This document shows positions 34,686 through 43,591 of a DNA stretch of 64,000 bases, piece by piece; the first letter of the stretch is position 1; every line of letters begins with the position of its first letter. Position numbers and translations under genes: made by a program. Origin of the DNA: JAJAZB01 sp964244295. GTDB taxonomy: Bacteria; Bacteroidota; Bacteroidia; Cytophagales; Spirosomataceae. The notes under the pieces were generated by a model. The model did no database searches. It saw nothing but the letters and a program-made list of their open reading frames with translations, and was not told the origin of the DNA. The stretch is from the NCBI GenBank assembly GCA_964244295.1, contig CAXTIG010000006.1:62001-126000 (forward strand), in the 5' to 3' direction.

Positions 34686-34924
34686 GGTGAAAACAAGGAA
34701 TAGAGTGGTTGGTGAATACAAGAAATTCCAGGGGCGAAACTACGACGAAAAGACGGTTGCTGAACCCAGAATCTGGGTCCCTTCCGTTTTTGTGGGGGAA
34801 CAGCGGTGAGTGCTCACCCTTAACGCCGTCAAAAAATGACAGCAAGTGATAAATTTTTTCAATCCCTCCCTTCCCTGCGTTTCGGGCTAGTTCTCTCCCT
34901 TTTTCACAAAAAACCAAACTTTTT

Positions 34925-34957
34925 TTTGGAGAAGCCGCCCTCCTTTCCTTACGTTTG
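34925..34957 (+). promoter_or_regulatory. Promoter of the susC operon
   Basis: TTTG (34925-34928), 21 nt, then TACGTTTG (34950-34957): an exact match to the Bacteroidota -33/-7 consensus. Transcription would start near 34964, giving a leader of about 235 nt. Confidence 0.7.
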
Positions 34958-34964
34958 CGGCATA

Positions 34965-34991
34965 TTTAATCTATCAATTTAGTAGATTAAA
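34965..34991 (+). promoter_or_regulatory. Operator-like palindrome at the susC transcription start
   Basis: TTTAATCTA (34965-34973) and TAGATTAAA (34983-34991) are perfect 9-bp arms around a 9-nt AT-rich centre. The core CTATCAATTTAGTAG resembles CTACCAAATTTATAG at 31874-31888. The position right after the -7 box suits a repressor site; the regulator is unknown. Confidence 0.5.
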
Positions 34992-35081
34992 AACCAATCC
35001 CGTTTGATCATGACATAATCCAAAAAAATCCGGGGTTCCCGAAAACGAACCACGCCGGGTTTACTCCCAAAAACAAAAAAT

Positions 35082-35107
35082 GCCAGCCCCGTTGCAGCGG
35101 GACTGGC
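35082..35107 (-). terminator. Minus-strand terminator-like hairpin in the susC leader
   Basis: GCCAGCCCCG (35082-35091) pairs with 35098-35107 with one G-U pair. On the minus strand it is followed by ATTTTTTGTTTTT, so it would stop antisense transcription rather than susC itself. Confidence 0.55.
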
Positions 35108-35199
35108 TGGTTACAAAACAAGGCTTGGGCATTTTGGCAAGGCGGGCGCTTTCGCGCTCGTCCGGCCACCTTATTTTTTACTTAACCAATCGCAAGATA

Positions 35200-38100
35200 G
35201 TGAAAAAGTATCTACGAGTAGCGACCTGGGCGCTGCTTTGGCCGCTAACGGCCTTCGCGCAAACCCCCGGTCCGACCATCAACGCCACCGTTTCGGGCCG
35301 AATTGTCGACCAACGAACCAGCGAACCGCTGGTGGGGGCCTCGGTCCAGATCAAAGGCACGACCAACGGTGCCGTCACTGACGCAACGGGAAAATTCCAG
35401 TTGCGCACGGGTCAAATTCTTCCATTCAGCCTGCTCGTTAGCTCCGTTGGCTACGACCCTCAGGAAGTTCTGGTCACCAACTCGACGGTTACGATTGCGC
35501 TGAAGGCCGGTGAGCGGCAACTCTCCGAAGTCGTCGTGGTGGGCTACGGTACCCAGGAACGCAAAAACCTGATTGGCTCGCTTTCCAAAATCGACCCATC
35601 CGAAACCAGGACCATTCCCACCGGCTCCTTCGACGCTCAGTTGCAGGGCAAGGTGCCCGGCGTGCAGATTTCCTCGGCCACCGGCGTACCCGGTGAAGCG
35701 GTGAACATCCGGGTGCGGGGTGCGACCTCCATCAACGCCGACAACGACCCGCTCTACGTGGTGGACGGCGTGTTCATCAACAACAACTCCCTCCAAACCA
35801 TCAGCACCGGCGGCAAGGCCACCTCGCCGATTGCCGACCTCAACCCCTCGGACATCGAGAGCATCGAGGTGCTGAAAGACGCCGAAGCCACCGCGCTCTA
35901 CGGCTCACGCGGGGCCAACGGGGTGATTCTCATCACAACCAAGCGGGGGACTTTCGACCAGAAACCCCGCATCAGCGCCAACCTCTCGCAGGGCTGGACC
36001 AAAGCCGCTAAACTCTGGGACCTGACCACCGGCCCCGAACACGCCCAACTCGTGAACGAGTGGTGGATTAACGTGGGCAAAGCCAATCCGGCCCTGAAAC
36101 AGACGGCCGAAAACCGTCCCTTCCGCCCCGTGGCCGAAGGCGGACGCGGCCTGCCCGAAGAGCAAAAAACCTACGACCGGCTGAGCGAACTCTTCCGCAC
36201 GGCGCGCCTCCAGAACTTCGACCTGTCGCTGACGGGCGGCACCCAAAGCACCAAATACTACCTCGGTGGGGGCTACACCAAGCAGGAGGCCATCATCAAG
36301 CCGATTACCTTCGACCGCGCCTCGTTCAAAGCCAACCTCGACCAGCGCATCAGCGACCGGGTGCAGGTGGGGGTGAGCAACTCGTTTACCCGCTCGTTCC
36401 GCAACCAGGCTCGCGCCGGAGACGGGCCGCAGGGGGGCTTGCTCCAGGCGGCGCTGCACACGCCCACTTACCTCTCGCCCACCAACGACCAGGGGGTGCT
36501 GGTGGGCCGGGCAGGCTTCGACAACCTCACGCTGCTGCTCCAGAATTACGACGTCAAATCGACCAGCCTGCGCTACATCGGCAATTTGTACCTCGACGCC
36601 GAGTTGCTCCCTGGCCTGAAATTCCGCTCGAGTTGGGGCGTGGATTACAACAACTACAACGAAACCGAGTACTGGAACACGTTTCTGCTGCTCGGCGCGC
36701 AGGGTGGCCTGGCGACCTCCAGCCTGAGTCAGTTTTCGTCGCTGCTCAACGAGCAAACCCTGACTTACCGCACCAAATTCGGCACGCGCCACTCCTTCGG
36801 GGCTTTGCTGGGCAACTCGCTGCAAAGCGACGTGCTCACCCGCACCTACGCCGAAGGCCGGGGTTTTGCCAACAACGCCTTCACCCAGATTTCATCGGCC
36901 TCAACCACCCTCGGCTCGCAAAGCTGGACCAAGAGCAACCTCGCCTCGTTTTTCGGTCGGGTCGATTACGCCCTCGATGGCAAGTACCTGGTCGATTTCA
37001 GCCTCCGCGCCGACGGCTCGTCGCGCTTCGGGGCTTCGCGCAAGTGGGGCTATTTCCCAGCGGTGGGGGCCGCGTGGCGGGCCAAGCAAGAGGCGTTTTT
37101 AGAAAACGTCAACTGGCTCAGCGATTTGAAAATCCGCAGCAGCTACGGCGTAACGGGCAACCAGAACGGCATCGGCAATTTCGCTGCCCAGGGCCTCTGG
37201 ACGGGCGGTACCTCGTACCAGGGCAACCCCGGCATTGCCCCCCAGCAACTCGGCAACCCCGATTTGCGCTGGGAACGCACCAGCCAGTTCAATGTGGGCG
37301 TGGACGCGGGTTTCTTCAGCGACCGCCTCCGCGTGGAAGCCAATTACTACACCAAATACACCCGCGACGGGCTGTTGCAACAGGCGCTGGGAGCCACGGG
37401 CGGGTTTAGCAGCTACTGGAGCAACGCCACCGAAATCAGCAACCGGGGCTTTGAACTGGTGCTCAGTTCGGTCAACATCCGCAACGCCGACCTGACCTGG
37501 ACAACGAGTTTCAACGTAGCCCAGAACGTCAACAAAATTGAAAAACTGGCCACGCCGCTTCGTTACGGCAGCCGGGAGTTGATTCTTCAGCAGCAGGGCA
37601 CGCCGCTGTACTCGTTTTGGGTGTACAAGGAACTCGGCGTGGACCCGCAGACCGGCAACGTGGTGTACGAGGACGTGAACAAGGACGGAAAAATCACGAC
37701 CGACGACCGGCAACTCCTGGGTAGCATCTGGCCAAAATTTTTCGGTGGGCTAACCAACCGGTTGACTTACAAGGGCTTCGACCTGAGCGTGTTCTTCAAC
37801 TTTCAGACCGGCAATAAGATTTACAACCACAACCGGTTCTTCGGCGAAGGCGGCGGTGCCCGTGATGCGGCGAGGGTGATTTTTGCCAAAAACAACGAGC
37901 GCTGGCAAAAACCCGGCGACATCACCGACGTGCCCCGCCCCGACGGCATCAACGTCAACAACTACCGCGACGGCGGCAGCCGCTGGCTCGAAGACGGCTC
38001 CTTCCTCCGCCTGCGCTCGCTCGATTTGGGCTACACCCTCCCCCGCTCGCTTTCGGGCAAAATCGGGCTGCAAACCCTGCGCGTTTTCGTGACCGGCACC

Positions 38101-38238
38101 AACCTGTTTACCCTCACCAACTACACCGGCCTCGACCCCGAATCGAGCGCCAGCAGCGACCAAAACTCCCAGGGCATCGACCTCGGTACGCCGCCGCAAC
38201 CCCGTGGGGTGCAGGTTGGATTAAACGTAACCCTATAA
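35200..38238 (+). CDS. SusC/RagA-type TonB-dependent outer-membrane transporter
   Basis: Protein of 1012 aa from GTG 35200 (VKKYLRVATWALLWPLTAFAQ), a signal peptide; the frame is open further upstream but lies in the leader. A carboxypeptidase-regulatory-like domain (about 30-105) is followed by the plug (VVVVGYGTQERKNLIGSLSK, RVRGATSINADNDPLYVVDG, SIEVLKDAEATALYGSRGANG). The barrel ends in an aromatic-poor strand (GVQVGLNVTL). It imports a large or complex nutrient with the SusD lipoprotein encoded next. The downstream genes suggest the cargo may be an organosulfur compound; this is inference. Confidence 0.93.
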   Translation: MKKYLRVATWALLWPLTAFAQTPGPTINATVSGRIVDQRTSEPLVGASVQIKGTTNGAVTDATGKFQLRTGQILPFSLLVSSVGYDPQEVLVTNSTVTIALKAGERQLSEVVVVGYGTQERKNLIGSLSKIDPSETRTIPTGSFDAQLQGKVPGVQISSATGVPGEAVNIRVRGATSINADNDPLYVVDGVFINNNSLQTISTGGKATSPIADLNPSDIESIEVLKDAEATALYGSRGANGVILITTKRGTFDQKPRISANLSQGWTKAAKLWDLTTGPEHAQLVNEWWINVGKANPALKQTAENRPFRPVAEGGRGLPEEQKTYDRLSELFRTARLQNFDLSLTGGTQSTKYYLGGGYTKQEAIIKPITFDRASFKANLDQRISDRVQVGVSNSFTRSFRNQARAGDGPQGGLLQAALHTPTYLSPTNDQGVLVGRAGFDNLTLLLQNYDVKSTSLRYIGNLYLDAELLPGLKFRSSWGVDYNNYNETEYWNTFLLLGAQGGLATSSLSQFSSLLNEQTLTYRTKFGTRHSFGALLGNSLQSDVLTRTYAEGRGFANNAFTQISSASTTLGSQSWTKSNLASFFGRVDYALDGKYLVDFSLRADGSSRFGASRKWGYFPAVGAAWRAKQEAFLENVNWLSDLKIRSSYGVTGNQNGIGNFAAQGLWTGGTSYQGNPGIAPQQLGNPDLRWERTSQFNVGVDAGFFSDRLRVEANYYTKYTRDGLLQQALGATGGFSSYWSNATEISNRGFELVLSSVNIRNADLTWTTSFNVAQNVNKIEKLATPLRYGSRELILQQQGTPLYSFWVYKELGVDPQTGNVVYEDVNKDGKITTDDRQLLGSIWPKFFGGLTNRLTYKGFDLSVFFNFQTGNKIYNHNRFFGEGGGARDAARVIFAKNNERWQKPGDITDVPRPDGINVNNYRDGGSRWLEDGSFLRLRSLDLGYTLPRSLSGKIGLQTLRVFVTGTNLFTLTNYTGLDPESSASSDQNSQGIDLGTPPQPRGVQVGLNVTL

Positions 38239-38249
38239 ATTAAATTCCT

Positions 38250-38265
38250 CCCCCCCCCCCCCCCC
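38250..38265. repeat. C16 homopolymer between susC and susD
   Basis: A run of sixteen C lies 12 nt after the susC stop and 75 nt before susD. Such tracts slip readily in replication. It abuts a hairpin repeat (38268-38296). Confidence 0.85.
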
Positions 38266-38267
38266 AC

Positions 38268-38296
38268 TGTCATCCCGAACGCAGTGAGGGATGACA
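38268..38296. repeat. GTCATCCC-type hairpin between susC and susD
   Basis: TGTCATCCC (38268-38276) pairs perfectly with GGGATGACA (38288-38296) around an 11-nt loop. It shares the TGTCATCCC start with the elements at 44864 and 54910. Confidence 0.8.
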
Positions 38297-38340
38297 AGGC
38301 GAGTAGTGAGTACGTGTTTTTCAAAGACATCTTTCCAAGC

Positions 38341-39681
38341 ATGAAAAATAGCAAATGGCTCCTGGCACTCATCGCGCTGACAGCGGGCAGTTCCTGCTCC
38401 AATTTCCTCGACGTCAAACCCAAGGAATCCATCTCCGACGAGGTCACGATTTTTGACAAAACCTCCGCCGAAACCGCCCTACGCGGCACGTACAGCGCCC
38501 TCGCCAGCGGCGATTACTACGGCACCAGTTTTCAATCCATCGCGTACTTGTCAGGCGACAACGTCCAGTGGACCGGCTCGCAATCGCAGGTGCAGGAGTT
38601 TATCAACCACCAGGTCAACGCCGACAACGCGACCATCGGCGGGGCCTGGATTGCGATTTACCGCACCATCAACCGGGCCAACAACGTCATCGCCAAAGTG
38701 CCCCCGGTTACGGATCCGCAGCTTTCGCAGGCGCTCAAGGATCAGTACGTGGGCGAGGCGACCCTCCTCCGCGCGCTGGCCTACTTCGACCTGGCCCGCG
38801 TGTGGGGAGGGGTTCCACTCGTGACCAAACCTACCCTCGTGCCCACCGACAACGTGGGCATCAAGCGCAGCAGCGTGGCCGAAACCTACGCCCAGGCGCT
38901 CCGCGACCTCGACACCGCCGAACCGCTCCTGCCCGCCACGACCGATCGCTACCGCGCCACCCGCAAAACAGCCTGGGCCTTGAAATCGCGGTATTATTTG
39001 TACCAGAAAGACTGGGCGAAGGCCGAGGAATTTGCCACCAAACTCATTACCGACGCGACGTACCGGCTGGTGAAACCGTACAGCGCTTTTTTCGCTAGCG
39101 AAGCGCGGGGCACGCAGGAATCGGTCTTCGAGATTTTCTACAACGGCACCACCGAAGTAAACGGCCACCGGGGCCAGTGGCAACCCCAGACCAACGGCGG
39201 CACCCGCCAATGGGCACCCAACGATGCTTTCGTGGCGCTGGCCAACAACCCCGCCGTGGGCGGGGGTCGCAGCGCCCTCGTGGCGAAGGATAACCAAAAC
39301 CGCTGGTACGGCAACCTGTACTACCGCACGCCCGGCTCCGACCCCAGCTACGTGTTCCGCATCGCCGAGGCCTACCTCATCCGGGCCGAAGCCCGCGCCC
39401 AACTCGCCAACCTGAGCGGTTCGCTGGCCGATTTGAATGCCGTCCGCGACCGGGCGGGCCTGACCGCCGCCACCGCGACCACCGCCGCCGAAGCCCTGCT
39501 GGCCATCGAAAATGAGCGCCGGGTGGAATTTGCCCTCGAAGCGCACCGCTGGTTCGACCTCGTACGCACGGGCCGCGCCGCCGCCGTGCTCAACGTGACC
39601 GACGCCAACCGGCTAGTGCTGCCCATTCCGGTGCAGCAACTGCTGGTGGACAAGGCGCTGGAGCAGAATCCGGGGTATTGA
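38341..39681 (+). CDS. SusD/RagB nutrient-binding lipoprotein
   Basis: Protein of 446 aa from ATG 38341. The signal ends in a lipobox-like TAGSSCSNFLD with the lipidated Cys near residue 19. SusD features: FLDVKPKESISDE at the mature N-terminus, TPR-like helices around RTINRANNVIAKVPPV and YVGEATLLRALAYFDLARVWGGVPLV, and the C-terminal IENERRVEFALEAHRWFDLVRTG. It is the surface lid for the upstream SusC barrel. At 446 aa it is on the short side for the family. Confidence 0.95.
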   Translation: MKNSKWLLALIALTAGSSCSNFLDVKPKESISDEVTIFDKTSAETALRGTYSALASGDYYGTSFQSIAYLSGDNVQWTGSQSQVQEFINHQVNADNATIGGAWIAIYRTINRANNVIAKVPPVTDPQLSQALKDQYVGEATLLRALAYFDLARVWGGVPLVTKPTLVPTDNVGIKRSSVAETYAQALRDLDTAEPLLPATTDRYRATRKTAWALKSRYYLYQKDWAKAEEFATKLITDATYRLVKPYSAFFASEARGTQESVFEIFYNGTTEVNGHRGQWQPQTNGGTRQWAPNDAFVALANNPAVGGGRSALVAKDNQNRWYGNLYYRTPGSDPSYVFRIAEAYLIRAEARAQLANLSGSLADLNAVRDRAGLTAATATTAAEALLAIENERRVEFALEAHRWFDLVRTGRAAAVLNVTDANRLVLPIPVQQLLVDKALEQNPGY

Positions 39682-39686
39682 ATTTA

Positions 39687-39774
39687 TTGAAAAGGGGTCA
39701 CGCTGAGCGGAGTCGAAGCGCATCGTCAGACCCGCCATAGCGCTTCGACTCCGTTCAGCGTGACCCCTTTTCAA
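39687..39774. repeat. Inverted repeat of the GAGCGGAGTCGAAG family (copy 1)
   Basis: Arms of 35 bp (39687-39721 and 39740-39774) pair at 34 of 35 positions. Each arm also has a local stem, CGCT...AGCG around GAGCGGAGTCGA. It starts 6 nt after the susD stop. A related copy with paired substitutions is at 61899-62023. Confidence 0.9.
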
Positions 39775-39803
39775 TCCATTTTTTAAAAATCAACTTTTTG
39801 AAA

Positions 39804-41147
39804 ATGCATCAATCCCTTCCCTCCCAACCCACTCCCTGGGCTTCAACCGAAAAAGCGTTCTTCCGCTTTTTCGGCCTGTACTTCCTCCTCCAGGCCCTCC
39901 CGCTCGACGGGAGGTTTTGGCAAAATCTCTTTTCCTTCGATTTCAGTTTTCGGGGGATTTTTTACCTCGCCCGGTTCGCCCCCCGGTTTTTCCCCGGCCC
40001 CGATGGCTTCGCCAACTGGTTCGTGGTGGCCGTGCTGGCGCTGGTCGGTGCGGCGGTTTGGGGCTACTTCGAGCGTGATCGGAAACCGCTGAATTACGAT
40101 AAATTGTACTACGCCCTGCGGGTGTTGGTTCGCTACCGGCTGGCGCTGGGCGTGCTGGCTTACGGGTTCATCAAGTTGTTTCCGCTGCAAGCCCCGGAGC
40201 CGTCGCTGAGCAACCTCAACACGGCCTACGGCGATTTTACGGCCTGGAAGCTGTTTTCGCTCTCCCTCGGTGTGGTGCCGGGCTACGAGGCGTTTCTGGG
40301 TGCGGTGGAAATTTTGGGCGGTTTGCTGCTGCTCAGTCGTAAAACCACCGTCATCGGCACACTCGTGATTTTGCCCTTCGCGGGCAACGTCGCCTTCTCG
40401 AACCTCGCCTACGAAGGCGGGGAGTACGTGTACAGTTTTTACCTGATTTCGCTGGCGCTGTTCCTGTTTGCCTACGACGCGGTGCGGCTCTTTACCCTCG
40501 TTTCGCTGGAGCGGTACACGCTGCCCGCCCGGTTTAAGGCGTATTTCTCCGAAACCTGGCAACGCAACGCCCGGCTAGTTTTCAAAACCGCCTTCGTCCT
40601 GATTTTCGTGGGCGTGTACGGCTACCAAACCTACGCCGCTTACCGCCGGGGGCCGTACCAGTTTCCGCAAACGCCGGGCATCGCTGGTGCCGCCGGGCTG
40701 TACAACGTCAGCGAGTTTCGGGTGAACGGCACCGTGATTCCCTACTCCAAAACCGACTCGACGCGCTGGCAGGACGTGGTCTTTGAGCAATGGAACACGC
40801 TCAGCATCCGCTCGAACCGCCCGGTCTGGATTGATTCGACCAACACCGAAGAGATTCACGCCGGGGACGAGGCCAGGAACTACGAATTCCTCGGCTCGCA
40901 GGGACGGCACTACTACCGCTACGACCTCGACCGGGTGGGCCAGGTGCTCACCCTGAAAAACCGCAATCCGCGCCACGCGGGCGAAACCCTCACGCTGCAC
41001 TACCACCAACCCAACGATTCGACCTTCGTGCTGCGCGGCCTCGACGAGCGCCGGGATTCGGTGTACGTGGTGCTCAATCGTCTCCCTAAAAAGTACCTGA
41101 CCGTCGAGGCCCAGAAAACCGGGCGGCAGCGAGGGTTGAAACTTTGA
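39804..41147 (+). CDS. DoxX-like membrane protein, paralogue 1
   Basis: Protein of 447 aa starting at ATG 39804. About seven membrane helices fill residues 20-270 in a DoxX/DoxD-like pattern (YALRVLVRYRLALGVLAYGFIKLFP, then GFLGAVEILGGLLLLSRKTTVIGT-like sequence). The C-terminal 180 residues form a soluble domain (VNGTVIPYSKTDSTRWQDVVF...) shared with the next gene. DoxD/DoxA are subunits of archaeal thiosulfate:quinone oxidoreductase, so a role in sulfur or quinone redox is plausible but unproven. It lies between susD and the second paralogue. Confidence 0.65.
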   Translation: MHQSLPSQPTPWASTEKAFFRFFGLYFLLQALPLDGRFWQNLFSFDFSFRGIFYLARFAPRFFPGPDGFANWFVVAVLALVGAAVWGYFERDRKPLNYDKLYYALRVLVRYRLALGVLAYGFIKLFPLQAPEPSLSNLNTAYGDFTAWKLFSLSLGVVPGYEAFLGAVEILGGLLLLSRKTTVIGTLVILPFAGNVAFSNLAYEGGEYVYSFYLISLALFLFAYDAVRLFTLVSLERYTLPARFKAYFSETWQRNARLVFKTAFVLIFVGVYGYQTYAAYRRGPYQFPQTPGIAGAAGLYNVSEFRVNGTVIPYSKTDSTRWQDVVFEQWNTLSIRSNRPVWIDSTNTEEIHAGDEARNYEFLGSQGRHYYRYDLDRVGQVLTLKNRNPRHAGETLTLHYHQPNDSTFVLRGLDERRDSVYVVLNRLPKKYLTVEAQKTGRQRGLKL

Positions 41148-41149
41148 GC

Positions 41150-41271
41150 GAAACCCGGACAGCGGTTCGCAGAACCCTGTCAGCGGTTGAGTCCCCCCGG
41201 ATAACCGAATATAGGCTACCGACCAACCCGAAACCGCTGACAGGGTTCTGCGAACCGCTGTCCGGGGTTTC
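41150..41271. repeat. Inverted repeat of the GACAGCGGTT family (copy 2)
   Basis: Arms 41150-41188 and 41232-41271 pair along their whole length apart from one extra G. Each arm has two CAGCGGTT units and an internal GGTTCGCAGAACC hairpin. The element starts 2 nt after the stop of the first DoxX-like gene. Confidence 0.9.
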
Positions 41272-41286
41272 TTAACCAAAAACCTC

Positions 41287-42939
41287 ATGACAACCTTCAA
41301 ATCCATCTCTGCCCCCGACGCCCTCGAACTCGGAGCCGAATCGACGGTCGCTCGGCCCGAACCGGCCGCCCCGCCTGCCGAAACCGGCCCCTCGAAGCCC
41401 TGGAGCAGCACCCAAAAAGTGCTCTTCCGCATCGCCTTCGTGTTTTTCATCGCCATGTCGCTGCCCAACAACCCGGCCTGGTACACCGAAGTGCTTACGC
41501 TCGACTGGACCGCCCTGCACTACCGCGACCTCTACGACGTGGCCCGCTTTGGGTCAGGGCTGAACTGGTTTGGCAACCGGATTTTCGGCAGTACGCTCAA
41601 CGGCTACGCCACCTGGATTATCACGCTGCTGTTCGCCATCGGCATTGGGCTGATTTGGTCGGCTATCGCCAGCCGGCGGCAGCCCGTGCGCGACTACCGC
41701 GTGTTGAACTACTGGTTGCGGGCGGTGGTGCGCTACCGGGCGGGCATCGGCATCATCGGGTTTGGGTTTACCAAGCTGTTGCCCACGCAACTTCCCTACC
41801 CTTCGCTGGGCGTGCTGAACACCAACTTTGGCGATTTGACCCTTCAGAAAATCTACTGGCTCTCCATCGGCATCGTGCCCTGGTACGAAGTGTTCACGGG
41901 CGTGGTCGAGGTGGCGGCGGGGGCTTTGCTGTTTTTCCGGGTCACCACGTTCTGGGGTTCGGTGCTCCTGTTCGGGGCGCTGGCCGACATCGTGTACGTC
42001 AACTTCGCCTACGACGGCGGCGTCCACGGCTACAGTTCGTACTTCGTGCTGCTTTCCGCGTTTTTGCTGCTCGACTACCTGCCTTCACTTTACAAGGTAT
42101 TCATCCTCGAACGCCCCGCGCTGTACCAGCCGTACTACCCGACCTTTGCCTTGCCCTGGCAAACGTGGAGCCGCGTGGGGTTGAAAACGCTCACCATCGG
42201 CCTGTTCCTCGTCGTGTTGTTTTACCTCCAGGTCATCAACTTTTTGTACGACCCCTACAAACAACCCGCCCAGAAAGGGCTGGCTGAATTGCGGGGTAAT
42301 TACCACGTCACCGAGTTTAAGCTCAACGGCCAGACGATTCCGTACTCCCCGCTCGATTCGCTCCGCTGGCAGCAGGCCACGTTCGAGAACTGGACGACGC
42401 TCACGTTCAGGGTCAATAAACCCGTCGAACTCGACCTGTCCAACGGCGGCGGGGCACCCATGCGCGACATCAACCGCACCTTCGAGCTGACCGGCGTGGC
42501 CGGGGGCCAGCGGGTGTTTTACTACGAAGCCGACCCCAAAAACCAGGTGCTGTATTTGCAGGACAAAAACCGGGGAGCCAACAACCGCGAAGCGCGGGAG
42601 TTTTTCGGTGAACAGGGCGACCGGGCGCAGAAAAAACCGGTCAAAAAAGAGGTACCCGACACCTGGATCCCGAAAGCAGCCCTGGCCAGCATCGGCCCCG
42701 AAGACCCGAAAATCGAACCCATCGCCCGCTCCACCCGCCGGACGAAGGGCATTCAAGCGGAGAACCGGCCCGGCAAGCGCAACCGGTTTGTGTTGAGCTA
42801 CAAAATCGAAAACGGCGGCGAGCGCGTCATCCTCACCGGCACCGACGAGCGTCAGCGCCCCATCGAAGTGACGCTCGACCGTTACGCGAAAAAATACGCC
42901 CTGTCGGAAAGCACGTTGAAAGCGGGGAAGTATGAGTAA
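41287..42939 (+). CDS. DoxX-like membrane protein, paralogue 2
   Basis: Protein of 550 aa, paralogous to the preceding gene. The N-terminal 45 residues are Pro/Ala-rich and soluble; about seven helices follow (RAVVRYRAGIGIIGFGFTKLLP, then YEVFTGVVEVAAGALLFFRVTTF). The C-terminal soluble domain is about 230 residues (LNGQTIPYSPLDSLRWQQATF..., ending TLDRYAKKYALSES). The stop overlaps the start of the cytochrome c gene by 8 nt, indicating coupled translation and a shared pathway. Possible quinone-linked partner of the sulfite-oxidising module; inference. Confidence 0.65.
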   Translation: MTTFKSISAPDALELGAESTVARPEPAAPPAETGPSKPWSSTQKVLFRIAFVFFIAMSLPNNPAWYTEVLTLDWTALHYRDLYDVARFGSGLNWFGNRIFGSTLNGYATWIITLLFAIGIGLIWSAIASRRQPVRDYRVLNYWLRAVVRYRAGIGIIGFGFTKLLPTQLPYPSLGVLNTNFGDLTLQKIYWLSIGIVPWYEVFTGVVEVAAGALLFFRVTTFWGSVLLFGALADIVYVNFAYDGGVHGYSSYFVLLSAFLLLDYLPSLYKVFILERPALYQPYYPTFALPWQTWSRVGLKTLTIGLFLVVLFYLQVINFLYDPYKQPAQKGLAELRGNYHVTEFKLNGQTIPYSPLDSLRWQQATFENWTTLTFRVNKPVELDLSNGGGAPMRDINRTFELTGVAGGQRVFYYEADPKNQVLYLQDKNRGANNREAREFFGEQGDRAQKKPVKKEVPDTWIPKAALASIGPEDPKIEPIARSTRRTKGIQAENRPGKRNRFVLSYKIENGGERVILTGTDERQRPIEVTLDRYAKKYALSESTLKAGKYE

Positions 42940-43591
42940 AGCTGTTAATACCCCCAACCCCCTGAAGAGGGCTTTAAATGCAAGATTCCAGGTAGGAAAA
43001 GCCCCCTTCAGGGGGTTGGGGGTATTTGCGGGCTTATGGATAGTGGGGTGGCTCGGTTTTCGGGCGACCCCACCGGTACTTTTTCCTTCGCCGAAAAAGT
43101 CGGTTTCCGATTCCATCCCCGCCCGCTTCGGCTTTGGCCAACCCGCCACCGACGCCCAGGTTGCCCGCCTCGACCTCGACGTGCGGCCCGACGGCCTCGG
43201 CCTGCCCGCCGGGTCGGGTACGGCGGCAACCGGCGCAACGATTTTTGCGGCAAAATGCGCGGCCTGCCACGGGCCGGGCGGCACGGGCGGGCCAAACGGG
43301 GCGCTGGTCACGACGGCCCCCGCCCCCGGTAAACGCGCCGAGAACGTAATCGGTAACTACTGGCCCTACGCCACGACCGTGTTCGATTACATCCGCCGCG
43401 CCATGCCCTTCAACGCCCCCGGCTCGCTGGCCGACGCCGAGGTGTACGCCCTGACGGCCTACCTGCTGACGGCCAACAAAATTTTACCCGAAAAAGCAAC
43501 GCTGAACGCGCAAACGTTGCCAAAAATCAAAATGCCAGCCCAGCCGCTGTTCGTCCCCGACGACCGAAAAGGCGGGCCGGAGGTGCGGTAG
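42932..43591 (+). CDS. Monohaem cytochrome c, sulfite-dehydrogenase partner type
   Basis: Protein of 219 aa with one haem site CAACH (109-113) in FAAKCAACHGPGGTGG and a likely axial Met in RRAMPFNAPGSL. The spacing and YALTAYLLTANKILPE resemble the SoxD/SorB-like cytochromes that accept electrons from SoxC/SorA. Residues 6-32, just before the hydrophobic segment GVFAGLWIVGWLGF that exports or anchors it, are encoded by a palindromic repeat. The start ATG overlaps the upstream stop; the stop TAG is part of the next repeat. It precedes the molybdenum subunit gene by 27 nt. Confidence 0.85.
   Translation: MSKAVNTPNPLKRALNARFQVGKAPFRGLGVFAGLWIVGWLGFRATPPVLFPSPKKSVSDSIPARFGFGQPATDAQVARLDLDVRPDGLGLPAGSGTAATGATIFAAKCAACHGPGGTGGPNGALVTTAPAPGKRAENVIGNYWPYATTVFDYIRRAMPFNAPGSLADAEVYALTAYLLTANKILPEKATLNAQTLPKIKMPAQPLFVPDDRKGGPEVR
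42947..43026. repeat. CCCCCAACCCCCTGAA-type inverted repeat inside the cytochrome c gene
   Basis: Arms 42947-42975 and 42998-43026 pair at 28 of 29 positions. The whole element lies within the reading frame and encodes residues 6-32 of the cytochrome, including NTPNPLKRAL on the left arm and KAPFRGLGV on the right. Confidence 0.9.

Larger units (their letters stand above)
34686..35199. other. 514-nt divergent control region upstream of susC
   Basis: No gene was recognised. It holds a promoter toward susC (34925-34957), an operator-like palindrome (34965-34991), two short perfect palindromes (ACCCAG/CTGGGT near 34764-34778 and GGTGAG/CTCACC at 34805-34818), and a hairpin near the susC start (35082-35107). 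Confidence 0.7.

Noticed and set aside
35080..35199. SusC start at ATG 35080
   Set aside because: The 40 added residues are not signal-like, and the DNA includes a hairpin. GTG 35200 directly precedes a standard signal peptide.
43036..43332. Alternative frame from ATG 43036 inside the cytochrome gene
   Set aside because: Out of frame with the haem motif and rich in Arg/Pro; not compatible with the cytochrome.
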